This document shows positions 8,501 to 22,700 of a stretch of 64,000 nt of DNA, piece after piece. How positions within the stretch are numbered: position 1 is the stretch's first letter; every line of letters starts with the position of its first letter. Source of the DNA: Cladorhizidae sp. MBARI D1340-BT2. Taxonomy: Eukaryota; Porifera; Demospongiae; Poecilosclerida; Cladorhizidae. Both the position numbers and the translations under genes were made by a program. The stretch is from the NCBI GenBank assembly GCA_028752905.1, contig JAQNBH010000002.1:35370075-35434074 (forward strand), given 5' to 3'. Below the pieces are notes generated by a model. That model had not been told where the DNA came from, made no database searches, and was given only the letters and a program-made list of their open reading frames with translations.

Positions 8501-11241
8501 AGACGTTTGTACCCCACTTTGCACAGATAGCGCGGAAATGACTGAGCGATATTTTAGCCAAGTTTCAAGTCTTGGCCATGAACGCTTATTATATTATGAA
8601 CAATCCAACTTACTGCGTTTATTCAGGCTTCTTCTTGTTCATTGCGCAGAGTTGCAATGAAATGGGAGGATAAAAAGTATCATAACTCAAGAATGGTTGA
8701 CAATAAAATGTTGAAACTTGAAATGCAGCTAATTTAATAGTGAAGGTATAGATTGACGAAAGAAGAAAAAAAAGAAGGAAAAAACACCACACAATGGTCT
8801 ACTCCCCCCTTGTACACCAAGGGGGGGAGTAGACCATTTTGTGGGTTTAAAAAAAAACGTGTCATAACTATTGAATGCTTAATCCATTTCCAAAGATTAT
8901 GGTCTCAAAATGTAGCCCATTCTAGTTGCTTTCCAATGACATTAGAATAATGGTGTTGCAATAAACTAGGACTGAAACATGGGGAAACCACAAAGGTCCT
9001 TTAAAATGTTTAGATGCACTCCTGTACCCAAACCACAGGTCTTCAACACTTGCTATTTATGGTGATATTATAGTGATCACAGATACCTCTTTTGAATTGA
9101 TAGTTTTTTAAATTTTTTTAAATTCACCCCAACATCCCCAATTTCATTTCCTCCCCCGGTCATATGCTGTCAGACTGAATATCTCATCAGAAAATGACTG
9201 GATTGATAATTTGTCAATTGAAAAGAAGGAGTAATGCAAGAGCTTTCATAATATATAAAAATTATTTACTACAGACAAAAATTGAATGAGTTACACGGTA
9301 TCATGTGATGTCACTACATGAAATTACATTTCATAATAAATCAGTTTGAAAAGTGCATGATAGTAGCTTTAGAATCGCAATAGAAATCACACAGAGGTTC
9401 GATCAAAGTTGGGAACTGAGAAAGAACGTGGCATGCGCAGGAGCAGACGTTTGTACCCCACTTTGCACAGATAGCGCGGAAATGACTGAGCGATATTTTA
9501 GCCAAGTTTCAAGTCTTGGCCATGAACGCTTATTATATTATGAACAATCCAACTTACTGCGTTTATTCAGGCTTCTTCTTGTTCATTGCGCAGAGTTGCA
9601 ATGAAATGGGAGGATAAAAAGTATCATAACTCAAGAATGGTTGACAATAAAATGTTGAAACTTGAAATGCAGCTAATTTAATAGTGAAGGTATAGATTGA
9701 CGAAAGAAGGAAAAAAAGAAGGAAAAAACACCACACAATGGTCTACTCCCCCCTTGTACACCAAGGGGGGGGAGTAGACCATTTTGTGGGGGTTTTTAAA
9801 AACGTGTCATAACTATTGAATGCTTAATCCATTTCCAAACATTATGGTCTCAAAATGTAGCCCATTCTAGGTGCTTTCCAATGACATTAGAATAATGGTG
9901 TTGCAATAAACTAGGACTGAAACATGGGGAAACCACAAAGGTCCTTTAAAATGTTTAGATGCACTCCTGTACCCAAACCACAGGTCTTTAATACTTGCTA
10001 TTTATGGTGATATTAGAGTGATCACAGATACCTCTTTTGAATTGATAGTTTTTTAAAATTTCTTTTAATTCACCCCAACATCCCCAATTTCATTTCCTCC
10101 CCCGGTCATATGCTGTCAGACTGAATATTTCATCAGAAAATGACTGGATTGATAATTTGTCAATTGAAAAGAAGGAGTAATGCAAGAGCTTTCATAATAT
10201 ATAAAAATTATTTACTACAGACAAAAATTGAATGAGTTACACGGTATCATGTGATGTCACTACATGAAATTACATTTCATAATAAATCAGTTTGAAAAGT
10301 GCATGATAGTAGCTTTAGAATCGCAATAGAAATCACACAGAGGTTCGATCAAAGTTGGGAACTGAGAAAGAACGTGGCATGCGCAGGAGCAGACGTTTGT
10401 ACCCCACTTTGCACAGATAGCGCGGAAATGACTGAGCGATATTTTAGCCAAGTTTCAAGTCTTGGCCATGAACGCTTATTATATTATGAACAATCCAACT
10501 TACTGCGTTTATTCAGGCTTCTTCTTGTTCATTGCGCAGAGTTGCAATGAAATGGGAGGATAAAAAGTATCATAACTCAAGAATGGTTATCAATAAAATG
10601 TTGAAACTTGAAATGCAGCTAATTTAATAGTGAAGGTATAGATTGACGAAAGAAGAAAAAAAAGAAGGAAAAACCCCCACACAATGGTCTACTCCCCCCT
10701 TGTACACCAAGGGGGGAGTAGACCATTTTGTGGGTTTTTTAAAAAACGTATCATAACTATTGAATGCTTAATCTATTTCCAAAGATTATGGTCTCAAAAT
10801 GTAGCTCATTCTAGGTGCTTTCCAATGACATTAGAATAATGGTGTTGCAATAAACTAGGACTGAAACATGGGGAAACCACAAAGGTCCTTTAAAATGTTT
10901 AGATGCACTCCTGTACCCAAACCACAGGTCTTCAACACTTGCTATTTATGGTGATATTAGAGTGATCACTGATACCTCTTTTGAATTGATAGTTTTTTAA
11001 ATTTTTTTAAATTCACCCCAACATCCCCAATTTCATTTCCTCCCCCGGTCATATGCTGTCAGACTGAATATCTCATCAGAAAATGACTGGATTGATAATT
11101 TGTCAATTGAAAAGAAGGAGTAATGCAAGAGCTTTCATAATATATAAAAATTATTTACTACAGACAAAAATTGAATGAGTTACACGGTATCATGTGATGT
11201 CACTACATGAAATTACATTTCATAATAAATCAGTTTGAAAA
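5577..11241 (+). repeat. Trimeric higher-order repeat, 2 copies, ~2833 bp
   Basis: Units 5577, 6520, 7466 (943, 946, 943 bp) correspond in order to 8409, 9353, 10299 (944, 946, 943 bp). Shared markers: AGCCCATTCT and GATATTATAG in 5577 and 8409; TTTAATACTTGC, AATATTTCAT and a C inside the A/T tract in 6520 and 9353; GGTTATCAATA in 7466 and 10299. All six have the shorter TTGTACACCAA loop. One three-unit block was duplicated recently enough that few differences separate the copies. Confidence 0.88.
5948..6018. repeat. Hairpin, 11-nt loop class
   Basis: Arms 5948-5977 and 5989-6018; loop TTGTACACCAA at 5978-5988, four bases shorter than the 15-nt class, which turns 947-bp units into 943-bp units. 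The class dominates 5577-11241 and 14074-19726 and recurs at 27278, 30108, 41472 and 53737. Type a units of the dimer at 19727-27277 have a related loop in which the last C of the left arm became G. Confidence 0.9.
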
Positions 11242-14073
11242 GTGCATGATAGTAGCTTTAGAATCGCAATAGAAATCACACAGAGGTTCGATCAAAGTTG
11301 GGAACTGAGAAAGAACGTGGCATGCGCAGGAGCAGACGTTTGTACCCCACTTTGCACAGATAGCGCGGAAATGACTGAGCGATATTTTAGCCAAGTTTCA
11401 AGTCTTGGCCATGAACGCTTATTATATTATGAACAATCCAACTTACTGCGTTTATTCAGGCTTCTTCTTGTTCATTGCGCAGAGTTGCAATGAAATGGGA
11501 GGATAAAAAGTATCATAACTCAAGAATGGTTGACAATAAAATGTTGAAACTTGAAATGCAGCTAATTTAATAGTGAAGGTATAGATTGACGAAAGAAAAA
11601 AAAAAGAAGGAAAAAACCCCACACAATGGTCTACTCCCCCCTATTGTACACCAAGGGGGGAGTAGACCATTTTGTGGGTTTTTTAAAAAACGTATCATAA
11701 CTATTGAATGCTTAATCCATTTCCAAAGATTATGGTCTCAAAATGTAGCTCATTCTAGGTGCTTTCCAAGGACATTAGAATAATGGTGTTGCAATAAACT
11801 AGGACTGAAACATGGGGAAACCACAAAGGTCCTTTAAAATGTTTAGATGCACTCCTGTACCCAAACCACAGGTCTTCAACACTTGCTATTTATGGTGATA
11901 TTAGAGTGATCACTGATACCTCTTTTGAATTGATAGTTTTTTAAATTTTTTTAAATTCACCCCAACATCCCCAATTTCATTTCCTCCCCCGGTCATATGC
12001 TGTCAGACTGAATATCTCATCAGAAAATGACTGGATTGATAATTTGTCAATTGAAAAGAAGGAGTAATGCAAGAGCTTTCATAATATATAAAAATTATTT
12101 ACTACAGACAAAAATTGAATGAGTTACACGGTATCATGTGATGTCACTACATGAAATTACATTTCATAATAAATCAGTTTGAAAAGTGCATGATAGTAGC
12201 TTTAGAATCGCAATAGAAATCACACAGAGGTTCGATCAAAGTTGGGAACTGAGAAAGAACGTGGCATGCGCAGGAGCAGACGTTTGTACCCCACTTTGCA
12301 CAGATAGCGCGGAAATGACTGAGCGATATTTTAGCCAAGTTTCAAGTCTTGGCCATGAACGCTTATTATATTATGAACAATCCAACTTACTGCGTTTATT
12401 CAGGCTTCTTCTTGTTCATTGCGCAGAGTTGCAATGAAATGGGAGGATAAAAAGTATCATAACTCAAGAATGGTTGACAATAAAATGTTGAAACTTGAAA
12501 TGCAGCTAATTTAATAGTGAAGGTATAGATTGACGAAAGAAAAAAAAAAGAAGGAAAAAACCCCACACAATGGTCTACTCCCCCCTATTGTACACCAAGG
12601 GGGGAGTAGACCATTTTGTGGGTTTTTTAAAAAACGTGTCATAACTATTGAATGCTTAATCCATTTCCAAAGATTATGGTCTCAAAATGTAGCTCATTCT
12701 AGGTGCTTTCCAATGACATTAGAATAATGGTGTTGCAATAAACTAGGACTGAAACATGGGGAAACCACAAAGGTCCTTTAAAATGTTTAGATGCACTCCT
12801 GTACCCAAACCACAGGTCTTCAACACTTGCTATTTATGGTGATATTAGAGTGATCACTGATACCTCTTTTGAATTGATAGTTTTTTAAATTTTTTTAAAT
12901 TCACCCCAACATCCCCAATTTCATTTCCTCCCCCGGTCATATGCTGTCAGACTGAATATCTCATCAGAAAATGACTGGATTGATAATTTGTCAATTGAAA
13001 AGAAGGAGTAATGCAAGAGCTTTCATAATATATAAAAATTATTTACTACAGACAAAAATTGAATGAGTTACACGGTATCATGTGATGTCACTACATGAAA
13101 TTACATTTCATAATAAATCAGTTTGAAAAGTGCATGATAGTAGCTTTAGAATCGCAATAGAAATCACACAGAGGTTCGATCAAAGTTGGGAACTGAGAAA
13201 GAACGTGGCATGCGCAGGAGCAGACGTTTGTACCCCACTTTGCACAGATAGCGCGGAAATGACTGAGCGATATTTTAGCCAAGTTTCAAGTCTTGGCCAT
13301 GAACGCTTATTATATTATGAACAATCCAACTTACTGCGTTTATTCAGGCTTCTTCTTGTTCATTGCGCAGAGTTGCAATGAAATGGGAGGATAAAAAGTA
13401 TCATAACTCAAGAATGGTTGACAATAAAATGTTGAAACTTGAAATGCAGCTAATTTAATAGTGAAGGTATAGATTGACGAAAGAAAAAAAAAAGAAGGAA
13501 AAAACCCCACACAATGGTCTACTCCCCCCTATTGTACACCAAGGGGGGAGTAGACCATTTTGTGGGTTTTTTAAAAAACGTGTCATAACTATTGAATGCT
13601 TAATCCATTTCCAAAGATTATGGTCTCAAAATGTAGCTCATTCTAGGTGCTTTCCAATGACATTAGAATAATGGTGTTGCAATAAACTAGGACTGAAACA
13701 TGGGGAAACCACAAAGGTCCTTTAAAATGTTTAGATGCACTCCTGTACCCAAACCACAGGTCTTCAACACTTGCTATTTATGGTGATATTAGAGTGATCA
13801 CAGATACCTCTTTTGAATTGATAGTTTTTTAAATTTTTTTTTATTCACCCCAACATCCCCAATTTCATTTCCTCCCCCGGTCATATGCTGTCAGACTGAA
13901 TATCTCATCAGAAAATGACTGGATTGATAATTTGTCAATTGAAAAGAAGGAGTAATGCAAGAGCTTTCATAATATATAAAAATTATTTACTACAGACAAA
14001 AATTGAATGAGTTACACGGTATCATGTGATGTCACTACATGAAATTACATTTCATAATAAATCAGTTTGAAAA
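11242..14073 (+). repeat. Run of three near-identical monomers (944 bp)
   Basis: Units 11242, 12186 and 13130 are each 944 bp and share a 13-nt hairpin loop (TATTGTACACCAA), the only such units in the window, plus an uninterrupted A-run in the purine tract. They differ by isolated changes, such as CCAAGGACATT in the first. This is a single-monomer amplification. Confidence 0.88.
11612..11684. repeat. Hairpin, 13-nt loop class
   Basis: Arms 11612-11641 and 11655-11684; loop TATTGTACACCAA at 11642-11654. The class is confined to the three adjacent units at 11242, 12186 and 13130 and so marks one local amplification. Confidence 0.9.
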
Positions 14074-17000
14074 GTGCATGATAGTAGCTTTAGAATCGCA
14101 ATAGAAATCACACAGAGGTTCGATCAAAGTTGGGAACTGAGAAAGAACGTGGCATGCGCAGGAGCAGACGTTTGTACCCCACTTTGCACAGATAGCGCGG
14201 AAATGACTGAGCGATATTTTAGCCAAGTTTCAAGTCTTGGCCATGAACGCTTATTATATTATGAACAATCCAACTTACTGCGTTTATTCAGGCTTCTTCT
14301 TGTTCATTGCGCAGAGTTGCAATGAAATGGGAGGATAAAAAGTATCATAACTCAAGAATGGTTGACAATAAAATGTTGAAACTTGAAATGCAGCTAATTT
14401 AATAGTGAAGGTATAGATTGACGAAAGAAGAAAAAAAGAAGGAAAAAACCCCACACAATGGTCTACTCCCCCCTTGTACACCAAGGGGGGAGTAGACCAT
14501 TTTGTGGGTTTTTTAAAAAACGTGTCATAACTATTGAATGCTTAATCCATTTCCAAAGATTATGGTCTCAAAATGTAGCTCATTCTAGGTGCTTTCCAAT
14601 GACATTAGAATAATGGTGTTGCAATAAACTAGGACTGAAACATGGGGAAACCACAAAGGTCCTTTAAAATGTTTAGATGCACTCCTGTACCCAAACCACA
14701 GGTCTTCAACACTTGCTATTTATGGTGATATTAGAGTGATCACAGATACCTCTTTTGAATTGATAGTTTTTTTAAATTTTTAAATTCACCCCAACATCCC
14801 CAATTTCATTTCCTCCCCCGGTCATATGCTGTCAGACTGAATATCTCATCAGAAAATGACTGGATTGATAATTTGTCAATTGAAAAGAAGGAGTAATGCA
14901 AGAGCTTTCATAATATATAAAAATTATTTACTACAGACAAAAATTGAATGAGTTACACGGTATCATGTGATGTCACTACATGAAATTACATTTCATAATA
15001 AATCAGTTTGAAAAGTGCATGATAGTAGCTTTAGAATCGCAATAGAAATCACACAGAGGTTCGATCAAAGTTGGGAACTGAGAAAGAACGTGGCATGCGC
15101 AGGAGCAGACGTTTGTACCCCACTTTGCACAGATAGCGCGGAAATGACTGAGCGATATTTTAGCCAAGTTTCAAGTCTTGGCCATGAACGCTTATTATAT
15201 TATGAACAATCCAACTTACTGCGTTTATTCAGGCTTCTTCTTGTTCATTGCGCAGAGTTGCAATGAAATGGGAGGATAAAAAGTATCATAACTCAAGAAT
15301 GGTTGACAATAAAATGTTGAAACTTGAAATGCAGCTAATTTAATAGTGAAGGTATAGATTGACGAAAGAAGAAAAAAAGAAGGAAAAAACCCCACACAAT
15401 GGTCTACTCCCCCCTTGTACACCAAGGGGGGAGTAGACCATTTTGTGGGTTTTTTAAAAAATGTGTCATAACTATTGAATGCTTAATCCATTTCCAAAGA
15501 TTATGGTCTCAAAATGTAGCTCATTCTAGGTGCTTTCCAATGACATTAGAATAATGGTGTTGCAATAAACTAGGACTGAAACATGGGGAAACCACAAAGG
15601 TCCTTTAAAATGTTTAGATGCACTCCTGTACCCAAACCACAGGTCTTCAACAGTTGCTATTTATGGTGATATTAGAGTGATCACAGATACCTCTTTTGAA
15701 TTGATAGTTAAAAAAAAAATTTTTTATTCACCCCAACATCCCCAATTTCATTTCCTCCCCCGGTCATATGCTGTCAGACTGAATATCTCATCAGAAAATG
15801 ACTGGATTGATAATTTGTCAATTGAAAAGAAGGAGTAATGCAAGAGCTTTCATAATATATAAAAATTATTTACTACAGACAAAAATTGAATGAGTTACAC
15901 GGTATCATGTGATGTCACTACATGAAATTACATTTCATAATAAATCAGTTTGAAAAGTGCATGATAGTAGCTTTAGAATCGCAATAGAAATCACACAGAG
16001 GTTCGATCAAAGTTGGGAACTGAGAAAGAACGTGGCATGCGCAGGAGCAGACGTTTGTACCCCACTTTGCACAGATAGCGCGGAAATGACTGAGCGATAT
16101 TTTAGCCAAGTTTCAAGTCTTGGCCATGAACGCTTATTATATTATGAACAATCCAACTTACTGCGTTTATTCAGGCTTCTTCTTGTTCATTGCGCAGAGT
16201 TGCAATGAAATGGGAGGATAAAAAGTATCATAACTCAAGAATGGTTGACAATAAAATGTTGAAACTTGAAATGCAGCTAATTTAATAGTGAAGGTATAGA
16301 TTGACGAAAGAAGAAAAAAAGAAGGAAAAAACCCCACACAATGGTCTACTCCCCCCTTGTACACCAAGGGGGGAGTAGACCATTTTGTGGGTTTTTTAAA
16401 AAACGTGTCATAACTATTGAATGCTTAATCCATTTCCAAAGATTATGGTCTCAAAATGTAGCTCATTCTAGGTGCTTTCCAATGACATTAGAATAATGGT
16501 GTTGCAATAAACTAGGACTGAAACATGGGGAAACCACAAAGGTCCTTTAAAATGTTTAGATGCACTCCTGTACCCAAACCACAGGTCTTCAACACTTGCT
16601 ATTTATGGTGATATTAGAGTGATCATAGATACCTCTTTTCAATTGATAGTTTTTTTAAATTTTTTAAATTCACCCCAACATCCCCAATTTCATTTCCTCC
16701 CCCGGTCATATGCTGTCAGACTGAATATCTCATCAGAAAATGACTGGATTGATAATTTGTCAATTGAAAAGAAGGAGTAATGCAAGAGCTTTCATAATAT
16801 ATAAAAATTATTTACTACAGACAAAAATTGAATGAGTTACACGGTATCATGTGATGTCACTACATGAAATTACATTTCATAATAAATCAGTTTGAAAAGT
16901 GCATGATAGTAGCTTTAGAATCGCAATAGAAATCACACAGAGGTTCGATCAAAGTTGGGAACTGAGAAAGAACGTGGCATGCGCAGGAGCAGACGTTTGT

Positions 17001-19726
17001 ACCCCACTTTGCACAGATAGCGCGGAAATGACTGAGCGATATTTTAGCCAAGTTTCAAGTCTTGGCCATGAACGCTTATTATATTATGAACAATCCAACT
17101 TACTGCGTTTATTCAGGCTTCTTCTTGTTCATTGCGCAGAGTTGCAATGAAATGGGAGGATAAAAAGTATCATAACTCAAGAATGGTTGACAATAAAATG
17201 TTGAAACTTGAAATGCAGCTAATTTAATAGTGAAGGTATAGATTGACGAAAGAAGAAAAAAAAGAAGGAAAAAACCCCACACAATGGTCTACTCCCCCCT
17301 TGTACACCAAGGGGGGAGTAGACCATTTTGTGGGTTTTTAAAAAAACGTATCATAACTATTGAATGCTTAATCCATTTCCAAAGATTATGGTCTCAAAAT
17401 GTAGCTCATTCTAGGTGCTTTCCAATGACATTAGAATAATGGTGTTGCAATAAACTAGGACTGAAACATGGGGAAACCACAAAGGTCCTTTAAAATGTTT
17501 AGATGCACTCCTGTACCCAAACCACAGGTCTTCAACACTTGCTATTTATGGTGATATTAGAGTGATTACAGATACCTCTTTTGAATTGATAGTTTAAAAA
17601 ATTTTTTTTTATTCACCCCAACATCCCCAATTTCATTTCTTCCCCCGGTCATATGCTGTCAGACTGAATATCTCATCAGAAAATGACTGGATTGATAATT
17701 TGTCAATTGAAAAGAAGGAGTAATGCAAGAGCTTTCATAATATATAAAAATTATTTACTACAGACAAAAATTTAATGAGTTACACGGTATCATGTGATGT
17801 CACTACATGAAATTACATTTCATAATAAATCAGTTTGAAAAGTGCATGATAGTAGCTTTAGAATCGCAATAGAAATCACACAGAGGTTCGATCAAAGTTG
17901 GGAACTGAGAAAGAACGTGGCATGCGCAGGAGCAGACGTTTGTACCCCACTTTGCACAGATAGTGCGGAAATGACTGAGCGATATTTTAGCCAAGTTTCA
18001 AGTCTTGGCCATGAACGCTTATTATATTATGAACAATCCAACTTACTGCATTTATTCAGGCTTCTTCTTGTTCATTGCGCAGAGTTGCAATGAAATGGGA
18101 GGATAAAAAGTATCATAACTCAAGAATGGTTGACAATAAAATGTTGAAACTTGAAATGCAGCTAATTTAATAGTGAAGGTATAGATTGACGAAAGAAAGA
18201 AAAAAGAAGGAAAAAACCCCACACAATGGTCTACTCCCCCCTTGTACACCAAGGGGGGAGTAGACCATTTTGTGGGTTTTTTAAAAAACGTGTCATAACT
18301 ATTGAATGCTTAATCCATTTCCAAAGATTATGGTCTCAAAATGTAGCTCATTCTAGGTGCTTTCCAATGACATTAGAATAATGGTGTTGCAATAAACTAG
18401 GACTGAAACATGGGGAAACCACAAAGGTCCTTTAAAATGTTTAGATGCACTCCTCTACCCAAACCACAGGTCTTCAACACTTGCTATTTATGGTGATATT
18501 AGAGTGATCACAGATACCTCTTTTGAATTGATAGTTTTTTTAAATTTTTTTAATTCACCCCAACATCCCCAATTTCATTTCCTCCCCCGGTCATATGCTG
18601 TCAGACTGAATATCTCATCAGAAAATGACTGGATTGATAATTTGTCAATTGAAAAGAAGGAGTAATGCAAGAGCTTTCATAATATATAAAAATTATTTAC
18701 TACAGACAAAAATTGAATGAGTTACACGGTATCATGTGATGTCACTACAAGAAATTACATTTCATAATAAATCAGTTTGAAAAGTGCATGATAGTAGCTT
18801 TAGAATCGCAATAGAAATCACACAGAGGTTCGATCAAAGTTGGGAACTGAGAAAGAACGTGGCATGTGCAGGAGCAGACGTTTGTACCCCACTTTGCACA
18901 GATAGCGCGGAAATGACTGAGCGATATTTTAGCCAAGTTTCAAGTCTTGGCCATGAACGCTTATTATATTATGAACAATCCAACTTACTGCGTTTATTCA
19001 GGCTTCTTCTTGTTCATTGCGCAGAGTTGCAATGAAATGGGAGGATAAAAAGTATCATAACTCAAGAATGGTTGACAATAAAATGTTGAAACTTGAAATG
19101 CAGCTAATTTAATAGTGAAGGTATAGATTGACGAAAGAAAAGAAAAAAGAAGGAAAAAACCCCACACAATGGTCTACTCCCCCCTTGTACACCAAGGGGG
19201 GAGTAGACCATTTTGTGGGTTTTTTAAAAAACGTGTCATAACTATTGAATGCTTAATCCATTTCCAAAGATTATGGTCTCAAAATGTAGCTCATTCTAGG
19301 TGCTTTCCAATGACATTAGAATAATGGTGTTGCAATAAACTAGGACTGAAACATGGGGAAACCACAAAGGTCCTTTAAAATGTTTAGATGCACTCCTGTA
19401 CCCAAACCACAGGTCTTCAACACTTGCTATTTATGGTGATATTAGAGTGATCACAGATACCTCTTTTGAATTGATAGTTTTTTTAAATTTTTTAAATTCA
19501 CCCCAACATCCCCAATTTCATTTCCTCCCCCGGTCATATGCTGTCAGACTGAATATCTCATCAGAAAATGACTGGATTGATAATTTGTCAATTGAAAAGA
19601 AGGAGTAATGCAAGAGCTTTCATAATATATAAAAATTATTTACTACAGACAAAAATTGAATGAGTTACATGGTATCATGTGATGTCACTACATGAAATTA
19701 CATTTCATAATAAATCAGTTTGAAAA
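14074..19726 (+). repeat. Monomers 15-20 (941-943 bp), 11-nt loop family
   Basis: Units start at 14074, 15015, 15957, 16899, 17842 and 18784. All have the 11-nt loop TTGTACACCAA. They differ in the purine tract, in the 15-bp G/T/A tract and strongly in the A/T tract, where unit 15015 has a run of ten A and unit 16899 a run of nine T. No clean higher-order period is visible. Confidence 0.8.
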
Positions 19727-22700
19727 GTGCATGATAGTAGCTTTAGAATCGCAATAGAAATCACACAGAGGTTCGATCAAAGTTGGGAACTGAGAAAGAA
19801 CGTGGCATGCGCAGGAGCAGACGTTTGTACCCCACTTTGCACAGATAGTGCGGAAATGACTGAGCGATATTTTAGCCAAGTTTCAAGTCTTGGCCATGAA
19901 CGCTTATTATATTATGAACAATCCAACTTACTGCGTTTATTCAGGCTTCTTCTTGTTCATTGCGCAGAGTTGCAATGAAATGGGAGGATAAAAAGTATCA
20001 TAACTCAAGAATGGTTGACAATAAATGTTGAAACTTGAAATGCAGCTAATTTAATAGTGAAGGTATAGATTGACGAAAGAAGGAAAAAAAGAAGGAAAAA
20101 ACCCACACAATGGTCTACTCCCCCGTTGTACACCAAGGGGGGAGTAGACCATTTTGTGGGTTTTTTAAAAAACGTGTCATAACTATTGAATGCTTAATCC
20201 ATTTCCAAAGATTATGGTCTCAAAATGTAGCTCATTCTAGGTGCTTTCCAATGACATTAGAATAATGGTGTTGCAATAAACTAGGACTGAAACATGGGGA
20301 AACCACAAAGGTCCTTTAAAATGTTTAGATGCACTCCTGTACCCAAACCACAGGTCTTCAACACTTGCTATTTATGGTGATATTAGAGTGATCACAGATA
20401 CCTCTATTAAATTGATAGTTAAAAAAAAAAATTTAATTCACCCCAACATCCCCAATTTCATTTCCTCCCCCGGTCATATGCTGTCAGACTGAATATCTCA
20501 TCAGAAAATGACTGGATTGATAATTTGTCAATTGAAAAGAAGGAGTAATGCAAGAGCTTTCATAATATATAAAAATTATTTACTACAGACAAAAATTGAA
20601 TGAGTTACACGGTATCATGTGATGTCACTACATGAAATTACATTTCATAATAAATCAGTTTGAAAAGTGCATGATAGTAGCTTTAGAATCGCAATAGAAA
20701 TCACACAGAGGTTCGATCAAAGTTGGGAACTGAGAAAGAACGTGGCATACGCAGGAGCAGACGTTTGTACCCCACTTTGCACAGATAGCGCGGAAATGAC
20801 TGAGCGATATTTTAGCCAAGTTTCAAGTCTTGGCCATGAACGCTTATTATATTATGAACAATCCAACTTACTGCGTTTATTCAGGCTTCTTCTTGTTCAT
20901 TGCGCAGAGTTGCAATGAAATGGGAGGATAAAAAGTATCATAACTCAAGAATGGTTGACAATAAAATGTTGAAACTTGAAATGCAGCTAATTTAATAGTG
21001 AAGGTATAGATTAACGAAAGAAGAAAAAAAAGAAGGAAAAACCCCCACACAATGGTCTCCTCCCCCCTACATTGTACACCAAGGGGGGAGTAGACCATTT
21101 TGTGGGATTTTAAAAAAACGTGTCATAACTATTGAATGCTTAATCTATTTCCAAAGATTATGGTCTCAAAATGTAGCTCATTCTAGGTGCTTTCCAATGA
21201 CATTAGAATAATGGTGTTGCAATAAACTAGGACTGAAACATGGGGAAACCACAAAGGTCCTTTAAAATGTTTAGATGCACTCCTGTACCCAAACCACAGG
21301 TCTTCAACACTTGCTATTTATGGTGATATTAGAGTGATCACAGATACCTCTTTTGAATTGATAGTTTTTTAAAAAATTTTTTATTCACCCCAACATCCCC
21401 AATTTCATTTCCTCCCCCGGTCATATGCTGTCAGACTGAATATCTCATCAGAAAATGACTGGATTGATAATTTGTCAATTGAAAAGAAGGAGTAATGCAA
21501 GAGCTTTCATAATATATAAAAATTATTTACTACAGACAAAAATTGAATGAGTTACATGGTATCATGTGATGTCACTACATGAAATTACATTTCATAATAA
21601 ATCAGTTTGAAAAGTGCATGATAGTAGCTTTAGAATCGCAATAGAAATCACACAGAGGTTCGATCAAAGTTGGGAACTGAGAAAGAACGTGGCATGCGCA
21701 GGAGCAGACGTTTGTACCCCACTTTGCACAGATAGTGCGGAAATGACTGAGCGATATTTTAGCCAAGTTTCAAGTCTTGGCCATGAACGCTTATTATATT
21801 ATGAACAATCCAACTTACTGCGTTTATTCAGGCTTCTTCTTGTTCATTGCGCAGAGTTGCAATGAAATGGGAGGATAAAAAGTATCATAACTCAAGAATG
21901 GTTGACAATAAATGTTGAAACTTGAAATGCAGCTAATTTAATAGTGAAGGTATAGATTGACGAAAGAAGGAAAAAAAGAAGGAAAAAACCCCACACAATG
22001 GTCTACTCCCCCGTTGTACACCAAGGGGGGAGTAGACCATTTTGTGGGTTTTTTAAAAAACGTGTCATAACTATTGAATGCTTAATCCATTTCCAAAGAT
22101 TATGGTCTCAAAATGTAGCTCATTCTAGGTGCTTTCCAATGACATTAGAATAATGGTGTTGCAATAAACTAGGACTGAAACATGGGGAAACCACAAAGGT
22201 CCTTTAAAATGTTTAGATGCACTCCTGTACCCAAACCACAGGTCTTCAACACTTGCTATTTATGGTGATATTAGAGTGATCACAGATACCTCTATTAAAT
22301 TGATAGTTAAAAAAAAAAATTTAATTCACCCCAACATCCCCAATTTCATTTCCTCCCCCGGTCATATGCTGTCAGACTGAATATCTCATCAGAAAATGAC
22401 TGGATTGATAATTTGTCAATTGAAAAGAAGGAGTAATGCAAGAGCTTTCATAATATATAAAAATTATTTACTACAGACAAAAATTGAATGAGTTACACGG
22501 TATCATGTGATGTCACTACATGAAATTACATTTCATAATAAATCAGTTTGAAAAGTGCATGATAGTAGCTTTAGAATCGCAATAGAAATCACACAGAGGT
22601 TCGATCAAAGTTGGGAACTGAGAAAGAACGTGGCATACGCAGGAGCAGACATTTGTACCCCACTTTGCACAGATAGCGCGGAAATGACTGAGCGATATTT

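Noticed and set aside
14284..14484. Minus-strand frames of 66-73 codons in units 14074-26331
   Set aside because: Start at TTG or inside the hairpin and appear only when loop length and tract composition keep the frame open. No conservation independent of the satellite.
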